Notes: generated by a model not told the origin, from the letters alone. A stretch of 64,000 bases of DNA from Chitinophagales bacterium (GCA_016786765.1 JAEUUZ010000019.1:62001-126000), one strand, 5' to 3'. Positions 9,165 through 18,772 are shown, counted from the stretch's first letter. Numbers and translations: made by a program.

Positions 9165-9776
9165 ATGAAAATATTCTGCATCGGACGAAATTACAGCGAG
9201 CACACGAAAGAGTTGAACAACGAAACTCCGGAAAGTCCGGTGGTGTTCATGAAACCTGCAACGGCTTTGTTGAAAGATAATCAGCCATTTTTCTATCCGG
9301 AGTGGACGAAAGATTTGCATTACGAAACCGAGTTGGTGCTGCGTGTCTGCAAGCAAGGAAAATACATCAAAGAAAAATTTGCTTCCACTTATTACGATCA
9401 AATTGGATTGGGCATCGACTTCACCGCCCGCGATTTACAAGCCTATCAAAAATCGAAAGGTTTACCGTGGGAAATTGCCAAAGCCTTCGATAATTCGGCA
9501 GTGATTAGTCCATTAAAAAGCATTGAAGCCTTCAATAAAGAAAATGGAATTACATTTGCCATGAAAAAAAACGGCACAGAAGTGCAACGTGGTAACTCCA
9601 CACAAATGCTCTATTCATTCGATACCATTATCGTGTATATCTCCCAATTCTTTACTTTGCAGCAAGGTGATTTGATTTACACAGGAACTCCTGCAGGAGT
9701 TGGTGCCGTGCAAATTGGCGACAAATTAGAAGGGTTTTTAGAAGAGGAGAAAGTGTTTGAGTGTGAGATAAAATAA
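9165..9776 (+). CDS. Fumarylacetoacetate hydrolase family protein (acylpyruvase-like)
   Basis: Single-domain FAH-fold hydrolase of 203 aa, close in size to the YcgM/FAHD1 group that cleaves acylpyruvates or decarboxylates oxaloacetate. Seen are the N-terminal IGRNY motif (residues 6-10), the metal-binding pair in HYETELVLR (Glu54 and Glu56), a third acidic ligand in GIDFTARD (Asp85), then GLPWEIAKAFD. Near the C-terminus is YTGTPAGVG, which lines the active site. It sits six bases after pth, but no pathway partner is adjacent. The substrate is not determined. Confidence 0.9.
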   Translation: MKIFCIGRNYSEHTKELNNETPESPVVFMKPATALLKDNQPFFYPEWTKDLHYETELVLRVCKQGKYIKEKFASTYYDQIGLGIDFTARDLQAYQKSKGLPWEIAKAFDNSAVISPLKSIEAFNKENGITFAMKKNGTEVQRGNSTQMLYSFDTIIVYISQFFTLQQGDLIYTGTPAGVGAVQIGDKLEGFLEEEKVFECEIK

Positions 9777-9794
9777 TCCTATTCAATTTATACC

Positions 9795-10523
9795 ATGAAA
9801 TTTTTTGTATTCCTCGCGCTATTCGTTTTACAAACTAGCATTAATATAAACAGGTTAGTTGCACAAGATACTATTGCTATTCAGTTCTTCATCAGGGGAA
9901 TATATAAACTAAATTACAATAGAGATACTTTAGGTGCATTAGAAGACTTTAATAAATCAATAGATATTGACCCAACGGGTGTAAATTCTATTTTCAATAG
10001 AGGTCTACTTTATGCTTGCAATAAACAATATCGATTAGCCTTATTAGACTTTGATAAAGGTATAGAACTTTACCCCAATATGGCAAACTTATATGGCAAT
10101 AGGGGTAACGTAAGAGCATTGTTGAGTGATATTGCAGGAGCAATTGAGGACTACAAAAGAGCTGCTCAATTACAACCTAAAGATCCATTACCCTATTTGA
10201 ATATAGGCAATCTATAGTTCAACAGAAAAGAATATAACTCAGCTATTAACTCTTTTAATAAATCAATTGAAATTGACTCGACATGTATGATTTGCTATGT
10301 GAGAAGAGCAGATACTAAACGAAAACTAAAAAACTATACAAGTGCACTAGTAGATATTCAAAATGCAATTTCAATTGCTCCAAATTATGGAGAATCTTAT
10401 TCGTTGAAAGGATCCCTGGAATATCTTACCAATAAAAAAAATACAGCCTGTGAAAGTTGGGAGAAAGCAGTAAAACTTGGCTTCTCAGATGCTAAAGAAT
10501 TTTTGAACACCTATTGTCAGTAA
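9795..10523 (+). pseudogene. TPR-repeat exported protein interrupted by an in-frame TAG
   Basis: Reading one frame from 9795 to 10523 gives a single 242-codon protein broken only by TAG at 10215-10217. An N-terminal signal peptide (first 24 residues, ending VAQ) is followed by tandem tetratricopeptide repeats with the usual ALxDFxKxIxxxP spacing. These continue without a shift beyond the stop: the repeat containing NIGNL resumes as FNRKEYNSAINSFNKSIE. A tyrosine is typical where the stop lies, so a single TAT/TAC to TAG change would explain it. The two halves taken separately are 140 codons and a tail starting at an internal ATG (10287). Partner proteins and role are unknown. Confidence 0.75.
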
Positions 10524-10557
10524 GTTGATGTTTAAACTTCTTTGACGAATTTTTGCT

Positions 10558-11340
10558 TTAAATCTCAACACTCCCTTCAAACACCTTTACTGCAGGGCCT
10601 GTCAACCACACATCAGTATACTTTGTTTCCACTGCTTTAAATTTTACAGATAAATTCCCTCCTTTTGTTTTCACAGCAATTTCTTGTAATGCAGACTGTT
10701 GTTTCGTCACGAAAGCCAACACCGAAGCCACAACTCCGGTACCACAACTTAAGGTTTCATCTTCTACACCACGCTCATAAGTGCGTACATAGATTTCGTT
10801 TTCATTAACTACTTGAACGAAGTTTACATTTATTCCTTCCGCTTTGAAACGCTCGTTGTATCTAATCTTTCGCGCTTCTTCCACAATCGAAACCGTATCG
10901 GCATTATCTACAAAAACAACATAATGCGGAGAACCGGTTTGCAATACATAATCAGCACCTACTTGCTCTACACCTAATACATCAATCATCTTTAAACTAA
11001 TCGTACCATTGTTGTTCACTACTCCATCGTGTGGGCCATCCACTGCTAAGAACTGCGTGTGCTCCCCAACAATTTTTTGATCGTTCGCGAATCGAATAAT
11101 ACATCGTCCGCCATTCCCACACATGGTACTTTGTCGGCCATCACTATTGAAATACACCATCTTAAAATCAAACCCCTGTAAGGATTCCAGCAACATCAAG
11201 CCATCTGCTCCAACACCAAAATGCCGGTCGCACAACCATTGAATTTGGGCTGTAGTAAGCGCTGAATAAGTGTTATAGCGGTTATTGAGCACAATAAAAT
11301 CGTTGCCCGCACCTTGGTATTTATGGAATTTAACGTTCAT
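10558..11340 (-). CDS. dapF: Diaminopimelate epimerase
   Basis: Converts LL- to meso-diaminopimelate for lysine and peptidoglycan synthesis, without a cofactor, using two cysteines. The 260 residues include the start motif KYQGAGNDFIV, the first catalytic Cys74 in MCGNGGRC, and the second Cys199 in LSCGTG, with the substrate-contacting YERGVEDETLSCG segment around residues 188-200. It converges with the broken TPR gene (34 bases between ends) and diverges from htrA. Confidence 0.97.
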   Translation of the reverse strand: MNVKFHKYQGAGNDFIVLNNRYNTYSALTTAQIQWLCDRHFGVGADGLMLLESLQGFDFKMVYFNSDGRQSTMCGNGGRCIIRFANDQKIVGEHTQFLAVDGPHDGVVNNNGTISLKMIDVLGVEQVGADYVLQTGSPHYVVFVDNADTVSIVEEARKIRYNERFKAEGINVNFVQVVNENEIYVRTYERGVEDETLSCGTGVVASVLAFVTKQQSALQEIAVKTKGGNLSVKFKAVETKYTDVWLTGPAVKVFEGSVEI

Positions 11341-11382
11341 TAATTTTTCGCTGTTAAATGCAGTTAAAGTAAGGTTTTTAAA

Positions 11383-11415
11383 TTGACAGTATTCAAAACT
11401 CTTGCAATAAATTTG
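11383..11415 (+). promoter_or_regulatory. Bacteroidota-type promoter for the HtrA protease
   Basis: TTG at 11383-11385 and TAAATTTG at 11408-11415, 22 bases apart, fit the Bacteroidota -33/-7 form, 32 bases before the ATG at 11448. Confidence 0.6.
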
Positions 11416-11447
11416 CGGTACAAATCGTTAAAAACAAAATTCAGCAT

Positions 11448-12953
11448 ATGAAAACGAAACAATTGTTCATCACCGCACTATTCTCTTTTGCCAGCGCAAT
11501 GGCGGCAGTAGTGGTTTACAATCACTTTCTGCAGGACACACCTCAGGTGGCCACACTCGACAATCAGGCTAAAGCAAGTTTTGCTTATCTGCCTTCGCCT
11601 AAAAACACCAGTCAGCCCATCGACTTCCGATACGCAGCCGCAGCGGCTACACCTTTTGTGGTACACGTAAAAAGCACCATTAAAGTCGAACCGGTAGCTT
11701 TCCGTGGCGGAAGAGGCCGCGACCCGCTGCAAGATTTTTTTGGCGATGATTTCTCGCAATTCTTCCACGGACAAAATCCGTATCGCAGTCAGCCGCAAGT
11801 GGCAACAGGCTCCGGAGTGATTGTGTCGGAAGATGGTTACATTGTGACCAACAACCACGTGATCAATAATGCCAACGATATCGAAGTAGTGTTGAGCAAC
11901 AACAAATCGTATAAAGCCAAATTGATTGGCCAAGATGCCGATGTAGACTTAGCCCTATTGAAAGTAGAAGCTAAAGATTTACCGGCTGCACAGTTTGCGA
12001 ACTCCGATTCATTGCTAGTAGGCGAGTGGGTTTTGGCGGTTGGAAATCCGTTTAATCTAGCCTCTACGGTTACTGCAGGAATTGTGAGCGCTAAGGGAAG
12101 AAATTTAAATCTTTTGAACGAGAATGGTGCACAACAATCGAACACTGCCATTGAATCGTTCATTCAAACCGATGCGGCTGTAAACCCCGGAAATAGTGGT
12201 GGTGCGCTGGTAAATGTGAATGGGGAATTAGTAGGCATCAACACTGCCATCGCCTCTCCTACAGGAACGTATGCAGGCTATTCGTTTGCTGTGCCGGTGA
12301 ACATCGTAAACAAAGTAATCTTGGACTTGAAACAATTCGGTATCACACAACGTGGATTCTTAGGGGTGAGTATACGCTCGGTGGATGATGAATTAGCTAA
12401 AAAAGAAGGTCTCGATAAACCACAAGGTGTTTATGTAGATGCCGTAAATGCGGGCTCTGCTGGCGAAGAAGGCGGTCTGAAAAAAGAAGATGTGATCACA
12501 AAAATCAATGGAGTAAACGTGAATTCTGCGCCTGAATTACAAGAGCAAATTGCGCAGTATCGTCCCGGAGATAAAATTAGTGTGGAATATTTGCGCAGCG
12601 GAAAAGTAGGCGTAGCCAGCGTTCAGTTGAAAAATAAATACAACACTACAGCAAAAGTAGACGATTCGAAAGATATTTTGAACGAGCTGGGAGTGCAAGT
12701 AGAAAACCTTTCGGCAAAAGAAAAATCAACACTTGGCTTACAAAGTGGAGTACGTGTAACTGAACTGAAAGACGGCAAATTAGCTCAATTCACCGATATC
12801 AAAAAAGGATTTATTATCACACAAATCGATGACCAACCGGTGAACGACACGAACGATTTCTTGAATATGATAAAAAGCAAATCGGGTAAAATTTTACTCG
12901 AAGGTGTGTACCCAAATAAACCGATGAGCTATTTGTATGCGTTTAGGAAGTAA
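11448..12953 (+). CDS. HtrA/DegP-type periplasmic serine protease with PDZ domains
   Basis: Envelope quality-control protease that degrades or refolds damaged exported proteins. The 501 residues begin with a signal/anchor segment (residues 5-25). A trypsin-like domain follows with a complete triad: His137 in NNHV, Asp167 in DVDLALLKV, Ser250 in GNSGGALV. A PDZ domain begins around residue 300 (GFLGVSI) and a shorter second PDZ-like region occupies about 400-500. The glycine/arginine-rich loop before the protease domain (residues 85-115) resembles the LA loop of DegP. Stress induction is typical of the family but no specific operator is visible. A strong hairpin follows the gene. Confidence 0.95.
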   Translation: MKTKQLFITALFSFASAMAAVVVYNHFLQDTPQVATLDNQAKASFAYLPSPKNTSQPIDFRYAAAAATPFVVHVKSTIKVEPVAFRGGRGRDPLQDFFGDDFSQFFHGQNPYRSQPQVATGSGVIVSEDGYIVTNNHVINNANDIEVVLSNNKSYKAKLIGQDADVDLALLKVEAKDLPAAQFANSDSLLVGEWVLAVGNPFNLASTVTAGIVSAKGRNLNLLNENGAQQSNTAIESFIQTDAAVNPGNSGGALVNVNGELVGINTAIASPTGTYAGYSFAVPVNIVNKVILDLKQFGITQRGFLGVSIRSVDDELAKKEGLDKPQGVYVDAVNAGSAGEEGGLKKEDVITKINGVNVNSAPELQEQIAQYRPGDKISVEYLRSGKVGVASVQLKNKYNTTAKVDDSKDILNELGVQVENLSAKEKSTLGLQSGVRVTELKDGKLAQFTDIKKGFIITQIDDQPVNDTNDFLNMIKSKSGKILLEGVYPNKPMSYLYAFRK

Positions 12954-12977
12954 GATTTTCAGTTTTCATTTTGAAGG

Positions 12978-13005
12978 GGGCAGTGAATTTCATTGCCCTT
13001 TTTTT
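12978..13005 (+). terminator. Terminator after the HtrA gene
   Basis: Nine-base stem (12978-12986 with 12990-12998, one G-T pair), three-base loop, then seven Ts. It overlaps the stop codon of the convergent acyltransferase gene. Confidence 0.8.
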
Positions 13006-14111
13006 ATGTCCAATCTATCCCTAAATTTCAAAACAGGTTGCTCCACAAATCGGTAAAAACCATAAGCCATAAGGATGACAAGAAAAACATAAGCTATATA
13101 AACTGCTAGCGTTAACACAACAGACGTAGCAAATAGAGGTTTGAATGGCAAAATCAATGGATAGAGAATAACAGAACGATTCAGTAAATAAACAGCGTAA
13201 GATATAACACTTAAAAATGTCACAACATTGATGATTTGTGACGATGTACATTTCATCGATTCTATTGTTGGAAGCAATAAAAGCAATCCAACACCTACAA
13301 TTGAGAAGTAGAATAACGATAGAAACATAAAACCAAAGGCGTAAAAGTGATAGATTATAGTGGAAGCAAGTAATAACAGCATGCCTAGCGCTTTGTAACT
13401 CCGCATCATTTCCCAACGTTTGTTGTTGTAATATTTCAACCATGCCGCCAATACGCCAAAGCCAATCATATCCAACCGATATACCGTAATGTGGCGCAGA
13501 TATCGGTTCCAATCATCAAGCGACTCAATAGGATGTTGCACAAAAAAAAGAATCCGTAATAGAAAGGGAACAACAAGCATCACTATCGCGAATAAGAATA
13601 CAGCCTTCTTAGGTTGTTGAATGAAACGCAGTAAAAACAATGTAGACAGTGGCATCAATACATAAAACCATTCTTCTACGGATAGACTCCAAGCCTCAGG
13701 ATAGAAATAGTATGGATCCCATTCGGGCACATACATATTTTGAACAAACAAAAAATAGCGCCAAGGAAATGGAAATGTTCCACCCGAAAAATAAAGGCGT
13801 ACAAGAAACAGTAGCGTAATCACAATAAAATAAGAGGGCAATGTTCGCAACCAACGTTTCCAAAAAAAGGTTTTCAAAAGTCCGCTCTCGTTGCGTTCCA
13901 GCATGTCTATCCAAATGCCGCCTACCAAAAATCCACTCAGCACAAAAAACACATCTACCCCATCGGGTAATGAAATAAACGAAATAGATTTAGGAACGAG
14001 TGGCGCTATAATATGAAAGGCGTGCGACCCCAACACCAGCAATATAGCCGTGGCTCGCATTACATCGAGTCCGAAGTTTCTGGTTTTGCTTGCTGCTGTT
14101 GGTATCAACAA
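12990..14111 (-). CDS. Acyltransferase family 3 membrane protein (OafA-like)
   Basis: Inner-membrane O-acyltransferase of the family that acetylates or otherwise acylates glycans and lipids. The 373 residues have about ten membrane segments. The N-terminal hallmark is present: RATAILLVLGSHAF with the catalytic histidine, followed by DGVDVFFVLSGFLVGG. A W(S/T)LSVEEWFYVLMP motif appears near residue 145. There is no C-terminal SGNH domain. It lies only seven bases downstream of the aldehyde dehydrogenase gene and so is probably the last gene of that operon, which is an unexpected partner. It may be a passenger rather than part of the pathway. Confidence 0.88.
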   Translation of the reverse strand: MLIPTAASKTRNFGLDVMRATAILLVLGSHAFHIIAPLVPKSISFISLPDGVDVFFVLSGFLVGGIWIDMLERNESGLLKTFFWKRWLRTLPSYFIVITLLFLVRLYFSGGTFPFPWRYFLFVQNMYVPEWDPYYFYPEAWSLSVEEWFYVLMPLSTLFLLRFIQQPKKAVFLFAIVMLVVPFLLRILFFVQHPIESLDDWNRYLRHITVYRLDMIGFGVLAAWLKYYNNKRWEMMRSYKALGMLLLLASTIIYHFYAFGFMFLSLFYFSIVGVGLLLLLPTIESMKCTSSQIINVVTFLSVISYAVYLLNRSVILYPLILPFKPLFATSVVLTLAVYIAYVFLVILMAYGFYRFVEQPVLKFRDRLDIKKGQ

Positions 14112-14118
14112 ATTCGTT

Positions 14119-15495
14119 TTATTTCGACCAATTTCCGCGCAAATGATAAGCTTTAGGTTTTGTGAAGGCTCTCAATCCGGCATGCGACAAGGTTGCTCCA
14201 AAACCGGAATGATTCCTTCCACTCCACGGCAATGCCGGTGAAACTCTATCGCAGCAATTCCAATAGCTGGTACCGGAATTAACTTTCGACAATATGCTTT
14301 CTGCTCGTGCTTGACTAGCCGTGTAAACGCCTGCCGTTAAACCGTAAGCCGTATCATTCATCAGTGTTACAGCCTGCTCATCTGAACTCACTTTCATGAT
14401 ACCAATTATCGGCCCGAACGATTCTTCTTGCATCACCAACATATCATTCGTTACATCCACCAACACAGTGGGTTCAAAATAATTGCCTGCACGGTCAATA
14501 CGTTTTCCCCCACACAATACTTTCGCGCCTTTTGCCACTGCGTCTTTCACTTGATTCTCTAAAACATGAATTTGTGCTTCTCTTGTTAATGCAGCAATGT
14601 AAACGCCCTCTTCCATAGGCGCTCCGGTCTTCCACGACTTCACTTCTTCTACAAAAGCAGCAACATACTCGTCAAATACTTTTTCGTGAACATAGATTCG
14701 TTCTACAGAACAACAACTTTGTCCGTTATTGTAAAATGCTCCATCCGCTGTACCAATGGCTGTGTTCTTCACATCAGCTATATCATCCGTGATATACAAT
14801 GGATCTTTGCCGCCCAATTCTAACTGACAAGGCACCATTTTCTTCGCCACTTGTTGATAGATATAATTTCCGGTAGCATAAGAACCGGTGAAGAAATAGC
14901 CATCAAAATCCATATGCAATAAGGCTTCTCCAACTTCTCTTGCTCCGGCAGCCAATGCAAATGCATCTTTCGGCACACCTGCAGCATATAAGAGTTCTTG
15001 AATCTTCAATCCGGTTAAAGTTGAAAATTCCGAAGGCTTATACATCACTGCATTCCCGGCCAACAAAGCCGGCACAAACACATTCACCCCCACTAAATAC
15101 GGGTAGTTCCAAGCCGATATATTACACACCACACCCAGCGGTTCATACACAATTTTCTCGCCCATGCCATCTTGCTCTACCATCCAATCGTTCGACAAAT
15201 AGGCCTTCGCATTTTCGCTTAACCATTTGATTCGATTGCGTGCACCGTTTAATTCGTTGTACGATTGTTGTAATGGCTTACCCACTTCACTGGTCAACGT
15301 TTTTGCTAAATCATCTTTGTGCGTATCCAACAAATCGTGAAAACGCAACAAGGTTTGCACACGTTCATCGATAGACACTTGATTCCATTTCACTTGACCT
15401 GCTTTCAGTTGAGCAAATTTTTCATTTAATGTTTCTTTACTATCTGATGCAATATCTGTAATAGTTTCAGCCGTAGCCGGATTGATAATTTTCAT
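14119..15495 (-). CDS. NAD(P)+-dependent aldehyde dehydrogenase
   Basis: Oxidises an aldehyde to the acid; in this operon the proposed substrate is gamma-glutamyl-aminoaldehyde. The 458 residues cover the full ALDH fold. Catalytic residues are all visible: Asn130 in SAWNYP, Glu226 in LELGGKDP and the nucleophile Cys261 in NNGQSCCS. The GSYATG cofactor turn is near residue 204 and a FGPI motif near residue 363. It has the short N-terminus typical of succinate-semialdehyde-type (SAD/YneI-like) enzymes. It follows the gamma-glutamyl hydrolase gene by 23 bases. Family is certain; substrate is inferred from neighbours. Confidence 0.92.
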   Translation of the reverse strand: MKIINPATAETITDIASDSKETLNEKFAQLKAGQVKWNQVSIDERVQTLLRFHDLLDTHKDDLAKTLTSEVGKPLQQSYNELNGARNRIKWLSENAKAYLSNDWMVEQDGMGEKIVYEPLGVVCNISAWNYPYLVGVNVFVPALLAGNAVMYKPSEFSTLTGLKIQELLYAAGVPKDAFALAAGAREVGEALLHMDFDGYFFTGSYATGNYIYQQVAKKMVPCQLELGGKDPLYITDDIADVKNTAIGTADGAFYNNGQSCCSVERIYVHEKVFDEYVAAFVEEVKSWKTGAPMEEGVYIAALTREAQIHVLENQVKDAVAKGAKVLCGGKRIDRAGNYFEPTVLVDVTNDMLVMQEESFGPIIGIMKVSSDEQAVTLMNDTAYGLTAGVYTASQARAESILSKVNSGTSYWNCCDRVSPALPWSGRNHSGFGATLSHAGLRAFTKPKAYHLRGNWSK

Positions 15496-15518
15496 AATTT
15501 ATATGTACTAAATAATTT

Positions 15519-16256
15519 TTAAAATACTTTTCGCTTCTCCCAAGCAGCAGTTAAAAATGCCTTTTTTATGTTCATGGAAAACGGACTGTGTAGATCTAAC
15601 ATTCGCTCCGGATGCCATTGCACAGCGCATAAAAACTGGTGTTTTGGTTCACGCAATTCTACCGCTTCTACCACCCCATCATCGGTAAATGCAACAGCAA
15701 CAAGCTCTTTAGCTAATTTGTCTATCGATTGATGATGCGCACTATTTACCATTCCTTGATCAGCTTGAACAATATCATAAAACAACGAATCTCGATCAAT
15801 TGACACCATGTGTTGCTTATCAATATCATCTTCCTTTTTATGAATCGCATTTTTATCACTTCCGTTATCGAGATGCAAAGTGCCTCGCATATACGAATTG
15901 ATGAGCTGCAATCCTCTGCAGATACCTAAAACAGGCACTCTGCGTGATAATGCCTGCTCCAATAAATTCAACTCGAACTCATCGCGCTTCACATTAAAAT
16001 CTTCAGGAGCAAAAGGATAATGCAACGAATAATTACAACTATGAAACCCCGGATGAATATCCACGCCACCGGTAAACACTATGCCATCACACAAACTCAA
16101 ATCGTGTGCATTCGACTTAGAATACGACAATTCCACAATCTCCACTTCCAATGGCAACGTATCTTCCTCTGCATTTAAAACAGCAGACGAACGTATCCAA
16201 TTCACATAATTGGCGTAGTTCGTAGCAGTTTCTGTAATTCCTATTTTGATGCTCAT
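15519..16256 (-). CDS. Gamma-glutamyl hydrolase, PuuD-like class I amidotransferase
   Basis: Cytoplasmic hydrolase that removes a gamma-glutamyl group from an amide, as PuuD does for gamma-glutamyl-GABA. The 245 residues show the class I glutamine amidotransferase triad: Cys113 in GICRGLQ, His215 and Glu217 in QWHPE. The family-typical NSAHHQSID (residues 171-179) lies near the substrate site. The ATG overlaps the stop of the alcohol dehydrogenase gene by four bases. In the proposed route it would release the final amino acid and regenerate glutamate. Confidence 0.93.
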   Translation of the reverse strand: MSIKIGITETATNYANYVNWIRSSAVLNAEEDTLPLEVEIVELSYSKSNAHDLSLCDGIVFTGGVDIHPGFHSCNYSLHYPFAPEDFNVKRDEFELNLLEQALSRRVPVLGICRGLQLINSYMRGTLHLDNGSDKNAIHKKEDDIDKQHMVSIDRDSLFYDIVQADQGMVNSAHHQSIDKLAKELVAVAFTDDGVVEAVELREPKHQFLCAVQWHPERMLDLHSPFSMNIKKAFLTAAWEKRKVF

Positions 16257-17389
16257 AAAGCCTCTAAATACAATTGTTTAAAATCTTCGCGGCTTACCGG
16301 TTTCGGATTGTTTGGATGCGCGAAATCTGCAAAAGCTAAATCTGCAAGGGTTTCAATATGCTCCGGCTTCACACCCACCGCACTTAATTTATGCGGAATG
16401 TTGATGCGCGAATTCAAATCGAACAAATAATTCACTACTGCTTCGCCACTCAACTCCTTTAAATTCAAGGTTTGTGCCATGCGTTTGAATTTATCTTCAC
16501 TTCCGGCAATGTTGAATTTCATACCGTAAGGAATGTTCACCGCATTAGCTAAGCCGTGGTGTGTATCAAGTAATGACGACATGGGATGCGCCAACGAATG
16601 CACCACACCTAATCCTTTTTGAAAAGCAATCGCACCCATCATAGAACCCAATAACATTTTACTGCGCGATTCTACGTCCGGATTTTTAGTAGCTGTTTCC
16701 AACGACTCGTTGATTAATCGCATACCTTCCAAAGCAATACCATCGCAAATCGGATGATAGTTTTTCGCTAAGAATGCTTCCATGTTATGTGTTAATGCAT
16801 CCATACCGGTTGCTGCCGTAATAAACGCAGGCAATTCCATCGTTAATAATGGATCGGCAAAAACGATTTTCGCTAATAACTTCGGAGAGAATAAAATTTT
16901 CTTTTGATGGGTTTCATCATCAGCAATAATAGCACTTCTTCCTACTTCACTTCCTGTTCCGGCTGTAGTTGGAATGGTGATGAATGGCGGAACATCGTTC
17001 GTTACATACACATCGCCACCTATTAAATCATCGTACTTAAATAAATCTTCACGGTGATTTATACGCAACAAAATAGCACGTGCTACATCTAATCCGGCTC
17101 CTCCGCCAATACCAATAATGCTGTCGCGTTGTGTTTGATCATAAGCATCTGAACCTTTGTAAACATCAGATTTTACGGGATTTTTATGAATATCAGAAAA
17201 CACTTCTACACTGATACCAGCATTTTGCAAATCCGTAACGATGCCTTTAAAGAAAGGCAATTCACGAACCGTTGGATCGGTAACAATCAACGGACGAACC
17301 CAATTGTTCTTTTTTAAATAATCGCCAAGTTCCTTTACTACGCCTGCTCCAAAACGAATGGTAGTTGGAAAATTAAATTGTGAGATCAT
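16253..17389 (-). CDS. Iron-containing (group III) alcohol dehydrogenase
   Basis: NAD(P)-dependent alcohol dehydrogenase with an iron site. The 378 residues show GGGAGLDVARA (cofactor binding, about residues 96-106), TIPTTAGTGSEVG (about 137-149) and the metal-binding set GMDALTHNMEAF, HSLAHPMSSLLDTHHG. The latter carry the Asp and three His ligands. It lies 22 bases after the glutamine-synthetase-like gene and overlaps the hydrolase gene by four bases, so it is translated with the pathway. An alcohol dehydrogenase here argues that the imported amine carries a hydroxyl, as ethanolamine does. Substrate is inferred. Confidence 0.94.
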   Translation of the reverse strand: MISQFNFPTTIRFGAGVVKELGDYLKKNNWVRPLIVTDPTVRELPFFKGIVTDLQNAGISVEVFSDIHKNPVKSDVYKGSDAYDQTQRDSIIGIGGGAGLDVARAILLRINHREDLFKYDDLIGGDVYVTNDVPPFITIPTTAGTGSEVGRSAIIADDETHQKKILFSPKLLAKIVFADPLLTMELPAFITAATGMDALTHNMEAFLAKNYHPICDGIALEGMRLINESLETATKNPDVESRSKMLLGSMMGAIAFQKGLGVVHSLAHPMSSLLDTHHGLANAVNIPYGMKFNIAGSEDKFKRMAQTLNLKELSGEAVVNYLFDLNSRINIPHKLSAVGVKPEHIETLADLAFADFAHPNNPKPVSREDFKQLYLEAL

Positions 17390-17411
17390 GCTTTTACTTT
17401 ATACTTTTTGT

Positions 17412-18770
17412 TTAAATAATTTCGAAATAACGTTTCATCTCCCAATCGGTAACTACACGGCTAAACTGGCGCCACTCCCACTCTCTCGTCTGACTGAAAT
17501 GTTGCACAAACTGCTCACCCAACAATTCGTTAGCCAATTTGGAATCGCGCATTTTCACAGTGGCATCAATTAAATTTTTAGGGAAACGGCCATTGCTTTC
17601 ATCTTTGTAACCATTGCCTAATGTCATGGGTTGTTTCAACGTAAGTTTATTTTTCACACCATACAAACCGGCTGCAAGGCAAGCAGACATAGCTAAATAA
17701 GGATTGGTATCGGAACCTACTACTCGTGTTTCTAATCGACACGATTTACTTCCACCAGGCAATGCACGCAAAGCTACCGTACGATTATCGATACCCCAAG
17801 TTACAGTTGTTGGCGCCCAAGCTCCTTCTACTAAACGCTTGTAAGAATTCACCGTTGGTGCTACCATCGGCAAAATGTGCGGCAAGCAATGCAACTGACC
17901 GGCAATGTAACTCTTCATCACTGCGCTAATCTTGTGCTTGTCTTTATCGTCATGAAATAAATTCTTTGTCGATTTTTTGTCCCACAAACTCTGATGTACG
18001 TGTCCGCTACAGCCCGGCAAATTCTCGCTAATCTTCGCCATGAACGTTGGCATAATACCGCGTTTGTAACCTAACTCTTTAATTGCAGTTTTAAACAACA
18101 CCGCTCTATCAGCCGTTTCTAGCGTTCTACCGTATTGAATAGCCGCTTCATAAACACCGGGCCCGGTTTCTGTATGCAACCCTTCAATAGGGATACCGAA
18201 CTTTTTCAATTCATCAAAAATATCTGAAAAGAAATCGTTGCGTAAGGTGCTACGTAAAATAGAATAGCCAAACATCCCCGGAGTTAGGGGTTTCAAGCCA
18301 CTATAATTTTTATCAGCAGAACTTTGCGGTGTTTCTTCAAAATTAAACCACTCGAATTCTTGCGCTACATAGGGCGTGTAGCCCGCTTGTTCAGCCTCAT
18401 TGGTGATTTTTTTCAACAACTGACGCGGACAAACAGCCAAGGGTTTATTCTTCTCATCAATGAATTCGCCTAAGAAAAACGGAATATCATTTTCCCATGG
18501 AATTTTTCGAAACGTAGATAAATCAATGGTTGCCTTTGCATCGGGATAGCCGGTGTGCCAACCCGTGTAGCTAGCGTTATCGTAGGCCAGATCGCCCATA
18601 TCCCAACCAAAAACTACATCGCAAAAGCCAAATGAATCTTCTACAACAGAAAGAAATTTTTCAGCCGACATATATTTCCCCCGCAACACACCATCGATAT
18701 CTGTGACAGCTAACTTCACTTTGCCTAAAGGATGTTTTCGGACGTAATCTAAAATTTGCTTTTTCTCCAT
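17412..18770 (-). CDS. Glutamine-synthetase-like gamma-glutamyl-amine ligase
   Basis: ATP-dependent ligase of the GS-I/PuuA superfamily, joining the gamma-carboxyl of glutamate to an amine. The 452 residues have the beta-grasp domain followed by the catalytic barrel with EFEWF, ETGPGVYEAAI, the metal/ATP motif GCSGHVHQSLW, NSYKRL and ETRVVGSDTNPYLA. The putative tyrosine adenylylation segment of true GlnA is not evident. Neighbours (amine permease, alcohol dehydrogenase, gamma-glutamyl hydrolase) make it a substrate-charging enzyme rather than the housekeeping glutamine synthetase. Candidates are gamma-glutamyl-ethanolamide synthase (GlnA4-like) or gamma-glutamyl-putrescine synthase; I favour the first. 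Confidence 0.9.
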   Translation of the reverse strand: MEKKQILDYVRKHPLGKVKLAVTDIDGVLRGKYMSAEKFLSVVEDSFGFCDVVFGWDMGDLAYDNASYTGWHTGYPDAKATIDLSTFRKIPWENDIPFFLGEFIDEKNKPLAVCPRQLLKKITNEAEQAGYTPYVAQEFEWFNFEETPQSSADKNYSGLKPLTPGMFGYSILRSTLRNDFFSDIFDELKKFGIPIEGLHTETGPGVYEAAIQYGRTLETADRAVLFKTAIKELGYKRGIMPTFMAKISENLPGCSGHVHQSLWDKKSTKNLFHDDKDKHKISAVMKSYIAGQLHCLPHILPMVAPTVNSYKRLVEGAWAPTTVTWGIDNRTVALRALPGGSKSCRLETRVVGSDTNPYLAMSACLAAGLYGVKNKLTLKQPMTLGNGYKDESNGRFPKNLIDATVKMRDSKLANELLGEQFVQHFSQTREWEWRQFSRVVTDWEMKRYFEII

Positions 18771-18772
18771 GA

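Noticed and set aside
10287-10523. A separate 78-codon gene after the TPR gene
   Set aside because: It is in phase with the upstream frame and continues its TPR repeats, so it is the second part of one broken gene.
17358-17573. Plus-strand reading frames opposite the ligase and other genes
   Set aside because: They are antisense shadows of well-supported genes with no family features.
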